The notes under the pieces are model-generated. The model ran no database searches, was not told the origin of the DNA, and worked only from the letters and a program-made list of their open reading frames with translations. A stretch of 64,000 bases of DNA from Gnetum montanum (Eukaryota > Streptophyta > Gnetopsida > Gnetales > Gnetaceae): the NCBI GenBank assembly GCA_015680685.1, contig MNCI01029020.1, positions 251,785-315,784 of the forward strand, given 5' to 3'. Shown here piece after piece: positions 11,259-21,325 of the stretch. A program made the position numbers and the translations under genes. Every line of letters starts with the position of its first letter. Position 1 is the first letter of the stretch.

Positions 11259-11474
11259 AATATTATCTTCCATTGTCTCTAGGAGTAGCACTAATTTAGG
11301 ATCACATCATACGCCTCACTCTGGACTAAACCATACGTGACAAAGCAAATACTAACTGCGATCAACGTGTAACTATCTAGATACCACAACTAGCCTGTCC
11401 ACGGAGTTCGACTGGATCGTGCGTGAACGCTCGTATTCATATGGTTGGGCGTAGGGGTACCAAGCCGCTCATCA
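11259..11474 (+). repeat. Element D, copy 1: 3' LTR remnant
   Basis: The last 216 bases match the 5' LTR end from about 6992 to 7213, minus a short deletion. It ends CTCATCA followed by the target duplication cttat (11475-11479). Confidence 0.85.
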
Positions 11475-12420
11475 CTTATCTTAAGGCTAAGAATCCAAAT
11501 ATTTCAATTTGGTTAAGGAGAACTCTAAACTTGCTAACACTGAATGATTACTTTAGTGGAGCTATATAATTAGAAAAACAACTAAACTTGAATCATGAAG
11601 AAATTATTACAACTTAAAAAAGAGAAGAGAAAATGATGATTCCTGTGCAAGATTTTGCTCAACTTAAAGCATTACTAGGGCCATCTTGTATTAACACAAA
11701 GCAAGAGTTAGAAAGCATAGAATCTGAAAAATGATAATTAATGAGAGACTTGTCCAACAAAGTAGTGAAACAAGAAAAAGCTTTGGCGAAAGTTAAAATC
11801 AAGGAAGAAAGGAAAAATAGAAAATATAAGCCTCAAGATACTAAATTTGTAGATGACGACGATGAAAGTGATGTTGTTATGTCCAACTTCCTTGATATTG
11901 AATTTGATAATGAGCTATCAAGTGTTCATTATGCAAGTAAATCTTCTAACAATGGATCTAGTGATACCTCTTCTCTATCAAGTTCTGAAGAAGATATATT
12001 GTTAGATGAAGAGTGTAATAACAATGAAGAAAATGGATATAATCTTCAATCAAAGGAAAGATTAACTACTTCCAGGCCTTCAAACATTATTTTTGATTTA
12101 TCTATTAAGAGGTAGGTTTTTAAACCAAGTAGAAGAGAAAAAAATAAAAGTAAAGAAGATCAAGTAGAATAAACTACTCAAAATCATTCTTTTAATAAAT
12201 GAATGAAGAAACTAGACTTTTATGGAGATGGAGAATATGATCTAGTTGAGAACCTGAAAAATGTTAAGGCGACTATTAGCATATATCAATTATTATAGAT
12301 AGGAGATCAACAAAGAAAAGATTTGGAGTTTATTAAAGGTAAAAAGATAGTTGGACAGTCAAAGTTAAGCTATGTGTCTAACATTTATAAGACAACAAAA
12401 ACTAGCTATGATTGCATCAC
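11475..12420 (+). pseudogene. Element H, copy 1: gag, second part, and linker
   Basis: This resumes the gag frame after the target duplication (LKAKNPNISIWLRRTLNLLT). After stops at Gln positions comes a basic segment (EERKNRKYK), an acidic Asp/Ser/Glu-rich stretch (11850-12030; SSDTSSLSSSEEDILLDEE) and a Lys-rich linker. No CCHC knuckle is visible. A 124-codon open stretch covers 11741-12115. Confidence 0.6.
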
Positions 12421-12760
12421 TGAGAAAGAAGCTCCTCCTTTTCTTTTGACAATGAAGTTAAAAGACAAATACCTTCATAACTATTTGGTTGATTCTAGAG
12501 CTACCTATACTATCATGGCATTAACTATATGCAAAAAAATTGGTTTTCTTCCTAAGCAATCCAATAAAAAGATAGTTCAAGTGGACAAAAGTATAGTGAA
12601 GATTGTGAATCAGTTACCCAATTTCTATTAGAAATCGCTTCCAAACCTTGTATAAAAAAGTAAAGTAACTATTCAAGTAGCAGATATACCAGATTCACAT
12701 AGTATTTTGTTGAGTAGAAGTTGGAGTAAGAATTTATCAGGTTACATATCAACAGATTAT
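12421..12760 (+). pseudogene. Element H, copy 1: protease domain
   Basis: The retropepsin signature is present as LVDSRATYTIM (the Asp codon is at about 12490), followed by CKKIGFLPKQSNKKIVQVD. The catalytic DS/TG triplet has become DSR, a GGA-to-AGA type change shared with copy 2, so it predates the duplication. A TAG and a TAA break the frame after NQLPNFY. Confidence 0.65.
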
Positions 12761-12942
12761 TCTCATATGTGGCTACCTCGGAAAGGGAAACCAAATCAAA
12801 TTTACATATATAGTGAACATTTAATGGTTGAAAACATTACTTTGAATGGGACAAAAAAAGTTCAAAAAAGAGCTTTTGAATCCAAAATTTTCACACTTCA
12901 AGAAGTTTATAACTTGAAGAAAGAGGAATCCCAAAATGAAAG

Positions 12943-13350
12943 CAAGTGGCAACTATACTTTGATGGTTCTTGTAACTCCAAAGTGCAGGAGTTGGAGTAG
13001 TTCTAGTAAAAGATGATTCCTCAAAAACGTTCAAAGAAATTCATCTATCTTTTCCTTGTATGAATAACAAGGCTGAATATGAAGCTTTAAGAATTGGTAT
13101 TAAGACAATATTGGAAAAAGGAATAAGGGTAATAACCATAAAAAGAGATTCAAGATTAGTTTGTGAACAAGTTAAAAGAAATTATGTAATCAAAAGTTCA
13201 TTCTTACAGCCTTATAAATAGCTTGTCTACAAAATGCTGGAAAAATTTCATCACTACTAAATAGACTATATAGGTAGGAAGGATAACTATATAGTAGATG
13301 ATTTAGTGAAAGTAGCTTCAACATTAGATGTGAAAAGAATAGAAAGTTAC
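12943..13350 (+). pseudogene. Element H, copy 1: plant-type RNase H located upstream of RT
   Basis: The domain begins WQLYFDGSC and carries all four acidic residues of a plant/archaeal-type RNase H: Asp in FDGS (12962), Glu in KAEYEAL (13075), Asp in KRDSRLVCEQV (13147) and Asp in NYIVDDLVKVAS (13297). One base is missing near 12988 (frameshift before GVGVVLV), shared with copy 2, and there are two TAG/TAA stops. It sits between protease and RT, whereas in Tat elements I know the additional RNase H follows RT. A linker containing LQVFKDDDQLLRFL follows. Confidence 0.8.
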
Positions 13351-13599
13351 AAAGGGGTAATGATTGAGAATGAACATTAGCTATCAATACCAGATAACAT
13401 AAAGTATTTACAAGTATTTAAAGATGATGATCAATTGCTTAGATTCTTGAGAAATACATAAGAATTTAAAAGTTAAATCATACTTGAAACAATGTCAAGG
13501 TTTAAGATAAATTTCATTTCCAAAAAGGTGATTGATTATGAACATGATTTTAGTAAAAATTTGCTTACCAGAAAAGATATATAGAATCTAGATGATCAA

Positions 13600-14460
13600 G
13601 CTTATGAAGTAGTGAATTTCAAATCTACTGAGATACCAAAGATGTTTAATGTCACAAAGGAAAAGGATTCAGTCTTCAAGGAAAATGTATTATTACTACC
13701 AAAAAATATTTGAAAAAATTTTTCTTGGTTTTATTATGATCTTAAAGCTTTTAGACCAAATGTGATGACACATAAAATTCCTTTGATAAATGGTCATAAA
13801 ATAGTTAAATAAAAGCTAAGGAACTTTAATCCATCGTTTGAGCTAACTATGGAAGTTGAGATTAAGAAGTTATTATAAGCCCAAATTATATATCCAGTTC
13901 AATATCTAACATGACTTGCTAACCTTGTTCTAGTAAGAAAGAAGAATGACAATCTTAGGCTTTATGTAGATTTCATAAATTTGAATGAAGCCTCTAAAAC
14001 AGATAAATGCCCACTTCTTAGAATTGATGAAATGTTGATCAAAGGATTAGGTTGTCAAGTATATTCTTTCCTAGATAGTTTTTCAGGTTATAATCAGATC
14101 ATGGTAGATAAGGGTGATAAATACAAAACAACATTTATCACCAAATCGGGAACTTTCGCTTACCAAAGAATGCCATTTGGATTGTCAAATGTTGGAGCTA
14201 CTTTTTAAAGAGAAATGGACTTAGCTTTTAAAAGTTTAATAGGTGAGTTCATTGTGGCTTATCTGGATGATGTCACCATCTTTTTGAAAAGGAAGGAAGA
14301 TCATATTGGTCATCTTCAATAAGTTTTGATAGATGTCATGAGTATGATATTTCATTAAATCCTAAGAAATGTATCTTTGGGGTTAAGTCTGAAAGCTTAC
14401 TAGGCCATGTAATCTATCAAGAAGGAATTGTTATAGATAGCTCTTGAATTCAAGTAGTGC
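13600..14460 (+). pseudogene. Element H, copy 1: reverse transcriptase
   Basis: Motifs in order: LANLVLVRKKN, LRLYVDFINLN, FLDSFSGYNQIMVD, TTFITKSGTFAYQRMPFGL, SNVGATF and the active site YLDD (14260-14271) in VAYLDDVTIF. This is a Ty3/gypsy RT. Both catalytic Asp residues survive, but the frame has a stop after GATF (Gln expected), TAA stops in LQxVLID, and a frameshift beyond. Confidence 0.88.
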
Positions 14461-15020
14461 AGAATATTGAGCATCCCACAAGTAAAAAGCCTCTTAGATA
14501 TTTCTTTGGAAAGATAAATTTCGTTAAGAAGTCTATCCTTGGATTCACTAAAATTACTAAACCTTTGATGCATATGCTTAAAAAAGATGTCTTAGTAGAG
14601 AAAAAACTAGAATCAGAGAAAGCTTTAGTAGAAATTAAAAAGGCCATTCAAGAAGCTCCTTACTTGGTAAAACCAAACTTGAAGGAAGATTTTTGGTTGT
14701 ATGCTTTTGCTTCAAATGATTTAGTTGCTATTGTTTTAACACAAAAAGATGAAGGTCAAGATGAACCAATTGGATTTTTTTGGTATCAATTAAAAGGTTC
14801 AAAATTAAATTATTTAGACTTAGAAAAATAGGCATTTGCAATCATTAAGGCACTTTAGCATTTCAAATATTACTTGGAAAGCTCATTAGTTCATATTATG
14901 CTAATAGAGCCAATAGTCAAAAAATTCTTAGCCCAAAATGAAATTGGATTGAAAAGAGGGAAATGACTCATAAAACTTTAAGGTTTCAAGTTTTCATTGG
15001 AACTATGAAAAATCATTAAA
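14461..15020 (+). pseudogene. Element H, copy 1: degenerate RNase H (connection domain)
   Basis: It aligns to the standard Ty3/gypsy RNase H that follows RT: FWLYAFASNDLVAIVLTQ, then GFFWYQLKGSKLNY, AFAIIKAL and VHIMLIEPIVKKFL. The first catalytic Asp of the usual DAS is Phe (14706-14708) and the TDH motif reads LIE. Copy 2 shows the same losses (TFAS, IIE). I infer a non-catalytic connection domain, with catalysis supplied by the upstream RNase H. From memory, related plant polyproteins also have FAS here; I cannot check this. Confidence 0.7.
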
Positions 15021-16320
15021 GGAATGGGATTAGCCAGCTTAATGGATAGAGAAGGTGAAGTATGTGTGTTTAAGATTGATGAAGGAAACTGGTATGATGA
15101 AATTCTCAAATTCCTTGACACAAGAAAGGTTCTAAATAACCTAACTATAAGTCAAAAGAGAGCTTTCTTCAAAAGAAAAAATAAATTTATGGTTAGATAT
15201 GGAATTTTATATAGAAAGGATTTCAGAGGGGTTTTGTTAGAATGTATTCACAATGATCATATTAATTTCATTTTAGAATAGTTCCATGATCATTCTAATT
15301 TGTTTTATGAGTCCTTTAAGTCTACTATGCAACATATACTTTGCTATGATTTTTATTGGCATAGCATGTACCAAGATATTAGTTCAAGGATTCAAAGATG
15401 TTACAAATGTCAAATACATAGACCAAAAGTCAAAAAGGCTAGAGCTCCCTTAAAACTAATAATTGCGGATAAACCATTTCAATAATGGGGCTTAGATTTT
15501 ATTGGCACAATTACTCCTTCAAGAGCTGGACATAAGTTTATTCTCACAGCTACCGATTACTTTACCAAATGGTATGAAGCAAAGGCTTTAAGAAAAGGTT
15601 TAGCATCAGACATGATTAAGTTCTTGGAAGATTAGATTCTAAGTTGTTTTGGTCTAACTAAAGTATTGGTATCTAATAATTGACTTGTTTTTCAATCTAA
15701 ATAATTTATAAAGTGGGCATTGGAAAAATCCATATTTCTAGTTTCTTCTTCAAATTATTATCCTCAAGGGAATGTCCTAGCTGAATCTACAAATAAAAAT
15801 CTTATCTCCTACATTAAAAAGTTGATAGATGGAAATCTAGGAAATTGGATCGATTACTTGCAATCTACATTATGGACTGATCATATCAAATTTAAGAAGG
15901 CTATTGGAATGTCAGCTTATAACTTAGTCTATGGCTTACTTGCAGGAGTTACGAACAAGATTATAAGTTTAGCCTCAAATTTTGTGCAAAAGTATAGTGA
16001 CAACATGGATGAAGATAGAGGTTTCATGACCTTGCTCACCAAAAGAAAAGCCAAAATGGATAGAGCTAAAGATAATTTATTAAAGAATGCTTCTCAAGTA
16101 AAAAGGTGGTTTGATAGAAAGGCTTTGAAAAGGACTTCTAAAATCAGTGATCTTGAATTATTATGGAATATGAAGAAGCGAAATAAGTTTTCAGGAATAT
16201 GGATTGGTCCATTTTAGATCAAGAAATGATTATCAAAAGATACATACAAGTTATCAATGCTAAGTGAAATAGAATGTAGTTTCCATATAATGTTTTACAT
16301 ATAAAAAATTACTTTGGGAA
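15021..16320 (+). pseudogene. Element H, copy 1: integrase
   Basis: An N-terminal zinc-binding part contains FYWHSMYQDI and CYKCQIHRPK. The catalytic core starts with GLDFIGTITPSRAG and TDYFTKW; the second Asp motif reads VSNN instead of VSDN, and the Glu region is YYPQGNVLAESTNKNLISY. A C-terminal part with WNMKKRNKFSGIWIGPF resembles the GPY/F module; no chromodomain is seen. A 165-codon open stretch covers 15720-16217. Stops include a TAA before WGLDFIG (Gln expected). Confidence 0.82.
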
Positions 16321-16839
16321 ATCATCCACAACTTAAAATATATATGAAATAAATATATATATGCCTAGTAGTACATATATAATAAATAATATATGTATAT
16401 GGACTTATATAATATTTAACCATAACATATATATCTTATATGTATGCTTAGTTAAGTCTATAAAATATTTTAAAACATGTATATGTTAGAGTATTAGTTT
16501 AAATATTAAATTTAAGGTGTTATTTTAAATACCAAGTTTATATTATCTCAAAGTAACCATTACTTATGATGTGTGTAATTGGGAGTAGTGGTTTAGATAA
16601 CTACTTAGTGGTAAATTAATTTTAAAAGCCAAATAGTGGAATTTGAATTAGCCAACAGTATGATGACAAAAATTAAATAAGTTTGGGCTAAGTGACAAAG
16701 TTGGTTAGTGGAATTGGTGAGAATTTCAAATTTACCTTACACTATATAGAGAAATGTAAATCTCTTGGAAATACATCATTTCTAAATTCTATGCTTGAGT
16801 GAGAAAAGGAAGTGAAGTGTTTAAGTGTGAGGTAGAAAG
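16321..16839 (+). other. AT-rich spacer between H integrase and the accessory ORF, copy 1
   Basis: The stretch is dominated by ATATAT-type sequence (16340-16480). No coding signal is seen. It is conserved in copy 2 (40546-41063). It could carry the leader or promoter of the following ORF, but I see no clear signal. Confidence 0.5.
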
Positions 16840-17298
16840 ATGGTTCTTGGAGAGATGGTAGCAAGAAGGCCTTTTATCTCGCATGTTATGGGATGCTACC
16901 TAGAGCATGTCTTGAGAGCCTATTATAAGGCATCTACCTATGGAGTATCTAGTGAAAGCCCTTTCTTATGTTGGCTTTTAAATGAGTTTGGATTTCTCAC
17001 TAGTGGACTCTCAATACATTCCAATGTTTGGGGAAACTTTCATCAATGCACAACAAAAGCTAAATACCAAGGAGAGTCTAATCAAGATGATTCTTGGGTA
17101 GAGGTGTTTGTATCTCAAGACACAGAAGTAACTAGTTGGGAAGAACCTCAAAAATCAACGGCCAAAGAGTTGGATGAGAAAGAGACAAAGACAATTGTTG
17201 AAGACAAGGGTGAAGACCAAGTTGAAGCTTCAACTAGGCAAGAAGAAGAAAGAAGAGCATTCATTACTATTGAGATTACATATGAAAAGGATTCATAA
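16840..17298 (+). CDS. Element H, copy 1: 3' accessory ORF, unknown function
   Basis: A 152-codon ORF lies between integrase and the 3' LTR polypurine tract, the position of env-like or other extra ORFs in plant gypsy elements. It begins MVLGEMVARRPF; the first two thirds are mixed and aromatic-rich (SSESPFLCWLLNEFGF), and the last third is strongly acidic and Glu/Lys-rich. I see no signal peptide or transmembrane segment, and I do not recognise the family. It is the only H reading frame still uninterrupted in this copy, while gag and pol around it are full of stops. The same ORF is at 41064-41522 with one stop. It may be intact by chance given its length. Confidence 0.5.
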   Translation: MVLGEMVARRPFISHVMGCYLEHVLRAYYKASTYGVSSESPFLCWLLNEFGFLTSGLSIHSNVWGNFHQCTTKAKYQGESNQDDSWVEVFVSQDTEVTSWEEPQKSTAKELDEKETKTIVEDKGEDQVEASTRQEEERRAFITIEITYEKDS

Positions 17299-17550
17299 TA
17301 TGAGAATCCCTAAAAGGGTTACCTTGACTATTCTCCTCCTCCCTAAAAATTAGTTTGTATAAACTTGTTTGTACAGTTTCCTAGTTTTTTTAGGAGTCAG
17401 GTTTCTGTTTCATCAAACCTTAAGTGTGGTGAAAGTTTTTCTCAATTTTTTTTTTGTTTTTTTAATGTCCAATAAATCCCTATTTTGATGATGGTTTAGC
17501 TAGTGTGTGTTGAAGAATTTTCTTGAATATCTTAAGTTCCTAAGGAATTC

Positions 17551-17567
17551 AAGAAGGGGGAATGAAA
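17551..17567 (+). promoter_or_regulatory. Polypurine tract of H copy 1
   Basis: AAGAAGGGGGAATGAAA sits immediately before the TGTTGACA start of the 3' LTR. It is identical in copy 2 (41775-41791). It primes plus-strand synthesis. Confidence 0.8.
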
Positions 17568-18200
17568 TGTTGACACATTTAAGCCATCTTATGGAGCATA
17601 ATTTATGAATTAATGTTTGGGTTTTATTAAAATCCAAATGTTATTGGTGAATGCAAGATAGCATACAAGTAGAAAAAGGAAAAATTTCATGGAAGTTTAG
17701 TTACTTTCTCTGTAAAATTAAAGTACATTAACATGTGAATGAGCAAGTAGTATGTCTACTTTCATAACTAGTGGAACATGATTTCTATTTAGACTTCTCA
17801 TTGTCATGAGTGAAAGTCTTTGTAAGGAGAAGGAAAATAATATTATAGTTGCTGATTTTAATCAAATGGCTAAGTGGTAGACAGTAGAGGTACCCATGAT
17901 CATTTACCTTTAGTTGAAGTTTTAAAAGATGAATATATTTTCTGGAAGCTAAAATATCATGAATTTAGAAGACGCCCTAGAATTTGCCAGTTGTAAAGAG
18001 CAAATAATCATATGAGCAATAAAAAAAATTTCATAGGGTTGTGGAAAAACATGGAATGCTACTGAATTTTTCACAAATTGCCATTATTTGCTCATAATGG
18101 TCTTTAAAGTATATACTATCCACTATGTAAGCTATGGAGATTTGGCCACAAGGGATTGTAGAGTTTAACAAAAAAAGCCTTTTCAAATTCACAAATGTTT
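17568..18200 (+). repeat. Element H, copy 1: 3' LTR, truncated
   Basis: The first 633 bases match the 5' LTR and the copy 2 3' LTR, then stop abruptly at acaaatgttt. From 18201 the sequence matches 45463 onward, so about 3.0 kb present in copy 2 (42427-45462) is deleted here. Confidence 0.85.
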
Positions 18201-20674
18201 CACTAGCCACCTTTTGTAGTTCTTGATAATTAATTATTTTTTAGGCTAGGTTTGTTGCTACATATTTTTGGTTCTAGTAGCTAGATTTGACCACCTCAAG
18301 CTCTGAGTTTGCAATGTGAAATTTCTGTTGCACATCATTCCTGTCTACAAACTCTTTGTCGTACATGGTGTATATTATGGTCACTTGTTGCTCCAGTTCA
18401 TTTCTTGTTTTTTCTACTGTCAACATGGTCAAATTAGCATACCGACAGTTTGATCTATTCTATCAAGTCCTTGATCTATGGGTTCTTGTTTTTCACTTCA
18501 GCTTGGTGGACATGGATGAGGCTATCTAGGATTGATTACCAATCAAGTATTTGTGTAGTGATGGAACTAATTTTGGGTTTGGCTATATGGATTTGTTTTT
18601 CATTAACTTGCTTATACATGTCCACCTAGTCTCTAAAGTATTTCTTGAGCCTTTCATGTTTCTTGGCCTCATTTTGCCATGTGTTGATTTTGATTGCTAG
18701 TTTTTGAAAGATGGTGTGGACTTGTTCCATTACAAGATTCTTTTTTCTCTAGTCAATTTGCTCATATTTTAGTTGACTTTGATAAATTATTCTCTTAACT
18801 AATGGATACTTTCTTTGAAAACATTTTTCTACTTCTGTATATCTATCAACCTTGTGTTTTTAGTACCAATTCTTTTAGTTTTCTCCTCTAGGGTAGTTAT
18901 GGCCTTGGCATGTGAATAAGTTTGGGCTTCTACCGTAGATGCATTTCATATTGCTTTTTCTTTCTCCATCTTTACCTAGATATTCTTGGCTATGAGCTAA
19001 GCCACCTGCTCAATTTCACATTTATCCAACTGGTCTGGCACTACATACTATGCAGGGTCTTTTCTTTTTACTTTCAAGGTTGCTAATTTAACTTGCAATA
19101 TTTGCACCTCAGTTTTTGCATATTTAGCTCTTATTTCAGCCATGATGTGCTTGGCCTTTGTTGAAATTAGATTTGATTGAATTGCAGTGATATCACTGGG
19201 GATATTAAAGAGGTTTTGCATAACTTAGCCTATCTACAGTAGTTGATCCAAGACATCTTCATGTTCTGCTAGGGTCATGGATGTTCTAGTTATCATTTCT
19301 ATATCTTTAGCTCTAGTGATGTCTATCAGTGGCACAATGGAAACAATAAAGGATTCTTTAATGTGATATATGATTTGCTCTAATACTCCTGCTACATCTT
19401 GGTGTTGCATCATTACAATTGTGGCTTCTTCTCTAGTTTCTAAGATAACTTGAAAAGATGCAACATTTTATGAAATTTTTTGTGCCTAGCCTTCATCCTC
19501 TCCTACCTATAAAGATACTTGACCACTAGCAGGTTCTATTAATTAACAAGCTGTATGGAGTTATCCCTTACTGTGTATAATGCAGAACCTTCCCTTGTTC
19601 CCCAACTTATGGTCTCAGCAATTTTCTGCAAGTGGCTCATAGAAGATCTATAATCCTATTGTGCTAGTGGAGCACTTTGTTCAGGTCTATCACCAGCTGG
19701 TGTTGATCCATTGGATCCTGCTTGTTCTTGCCATGTTGTTGGAATATTGCCTGTAGGTGTTAAACCTGCTGCTTCCTTAATGTTTGATAGCTTTTATAGT
19801 TGATCTTTCTTTGGTGGCATTGGCTTGGACATCTTAACATATGATACATTTTGGGGCTTTAGGTAAGACATCATTTGTATACCTTAGAATTCCAACCTGC
19901 TTGCATAAGCTTTTGATAAGGCAAGGGAATGGTGATGTAAGTTTCCTTGCCTTCTTTTCTTAAATCTTCTCTAAGTTTCCAAGAATAATATATGAGCTAG
20001 ATTTACATCAAATTCCCCCATAAGGATGACACTTCCTCTTATAGCATAGGTAGAAATTCTATTTAATCTTTTGGTGGGAGAGATGTGGTAACTTTCTATC
20101 TTGAAGTATATCTTTTCTTTAGCACATAATTTACTATATTCCATATCTTCTTTGTTGTATGATCTTTATAGCCATAGCTTCTTTACCTTAGTGTCAAATC
20201 TAGTACAAATATATGTAATATTTTCTTTGACATTGGGAATGTTAAGTGCCTTCATAATAACTTCCACTAAATAAAGCATAGTGGCATCATCTTATTTATT
20301 TTTCCAAAATTGGTAGACTTCTCCTAAATATCATTCACCATTATAGGATAGAGTTGGACATTCTCAGGTGCAAACTCCATGAATGATCCAAAATTCTATT
20401 CCACAATCACTATGGACATAATTGATTTTTCTTGCATCTCCTAGAGACATTCTACTAATAGCATGAGATGTTGTCCTTATTTTGGAGTTGATGGTACTTT
20501 AGCCTTCACCTATGCAGAGAGTTCAATGGTAGGTGTTTGTTGATGGATATTGAAGGATTAGGCCTCTTGCTATGCCTATGGAATTTGTTCTTTGGATTAT
20601 CCTCTACCTCAACCCCATGGTCTATTACTTCTATGCTATGAGGGTCCTTCTGCTATAGGTCTTTTGGGAGCCAT
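18201..20674 (-). pseudogene. Element K, copy 1: ORF2, 3'-truncated
   Basis: On the minus strand an ATG at 20674 follows TTATTGCAG, a good splice-acceptor match, and begins MAPKRPIAEGPS, as in copy 2. The frame can be followed through many stops, mostly at Gln positions. It has a globular part with a YQFW-containing segment and then a long coiled-coil-like part rich in Glu, Lys, Gln and Leu. The C terminus is lost in the deletion at 18200/18201. Two short deletions relative to copy 2 (about 20 and 36 bases) lie near 20276 and 20350. Function unknown; see the copy 2 entry. Confidence 0.6.
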
Positions 20675-20890
20675 CTGCAATAATCAAAGATTCATTTAAG
20701 TGTATTCAAGGATTTTAGTTGGATTTCTAATGGGTCATAATCCTTTCCTAGTTCTAGAAATTAAGCACAAGTTTATCTTTATTATTTCTTATAGCTCTTA
20801 TTATGCTTGCAAAGTTAGAAAAAATATTTTTTAAAAACTCTTAGTAGGATCTTTGATTGTTATGGCCTCTCATAAGTATTATTTTCTTTC
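20675..20890 (-). other. Element K, copy 1: leader of ORF2
   Basis: AT-rich sequence upstream (minus strand) of ORF2, matching 47997-48220. No ORF is seen. The outer boundary of K is not marked by LTR ends here; I place it near 20890 by the change in composition. Confidence 0.35.
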
Positions 20891-21258
20891 TTCTTGTAGA
20901 AAACAAAAATGTCGGTGATTGGAACATCGAGAGGTCCACGGGTGTACAATTTTAACCCTACATCCATGTGAGGGTCTGCTGGAGGTGGAGACAAGGGTGT
21001 CTTGAATGGTCTTTTTGATTGAACAAGGACTTACCAAATGCAACCAAGGTGCATCATGGTTAACTACGATGCTAATGTGAAATGATGCTAAGTGATCGAG
21101 CAATGTCGATGGTGTTAATGATGTTAGCAAGGGTGAGCATAGTTAATGGTTTCGGTGAGAAAACAAGGGTGTCAACATGCGGGGACTACTACCCAAGTGC
21201 AGCTATGTGTTAAAATAGTAGAAAATGCAAGCAAAAAGTTGAAAATGCAAAAAAAGTA

Positions 21259-21259
21259 G

Positions 21260-21298
<39 letters not shown>
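21259..21298. repeat. GA dinucleotide microsatellite, copy 1
   Basis: About 20 GA units ending at the gap. The copy 2 counterpart (48579-48637) is about 29 units and is not interrupted. Confidence 0.9.
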
Positions 21299-21325
21299 NN
21301 NNNNNNNNNNNNNNNNNNNNNNNNN
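21299..21325. other. Assembly gap of 27 N
   Basis: A run of N directly after the GA microsatellite. The flanking sequence resumes with aaaaaccacccc, matching 48640 onward, so the gap probably holds only the rest of the microsatellite. Confidence 0.95.

Larger units (their letters stand above)
4224..11474 (+). mobile_element. Element D, copy 1: gag-only LTR retrotransposon
   Basis: The LTR ends are TGATGAG...CTCATCA with a 5-bp target duplication cttat at 4219-4223 and 11475-11479. Order: 5' LTR (interrupted by foreign DNA at 4823-6862), tRNA-Asp primer site, gag, a long non-coding stretch, the first codons of a second ORF, then only the last 216 bases of the 3' LTR. Comparison with copy 2 shows about 1.4 kb missing at 11258/11259 (end of ORF2, polypurine tract and most of the 3' LTR). 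There is no protease, RT or integrase in either copy, so D must have been mobilised by another element's enzymes. The gag and primer site are Athila-like. Confidence 0.85.
539..18200 (+). mobile_element. Element H, copy 1: Ty3/gypsy LTR retrotransposon interrupted by element D
   Basis: A 2.85-kb 5' LTR (TGTTGA...TCAACA) is followed by gag, protease, plant-type RNase H, reverse transcriptase, degenerate RNase H, integrase, an accessory ORF, a polypurine tract and a 3' LTR that is cut after 633 bases. Element D lies inside gag at 4224-11474, flanked by cttat. Without D the internal region is about 6.9 kb. The coding parts carry many stops, most at expected Gln codons, so the element is dead. 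The 5' target duplication is aaact; its 3' partner survives only in copy 2. Domain order and RT motifs make it Ty3/gypsy; the dual RNase H suggests a Tat-related lineage, which is my inference. Confidence 0.88.
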
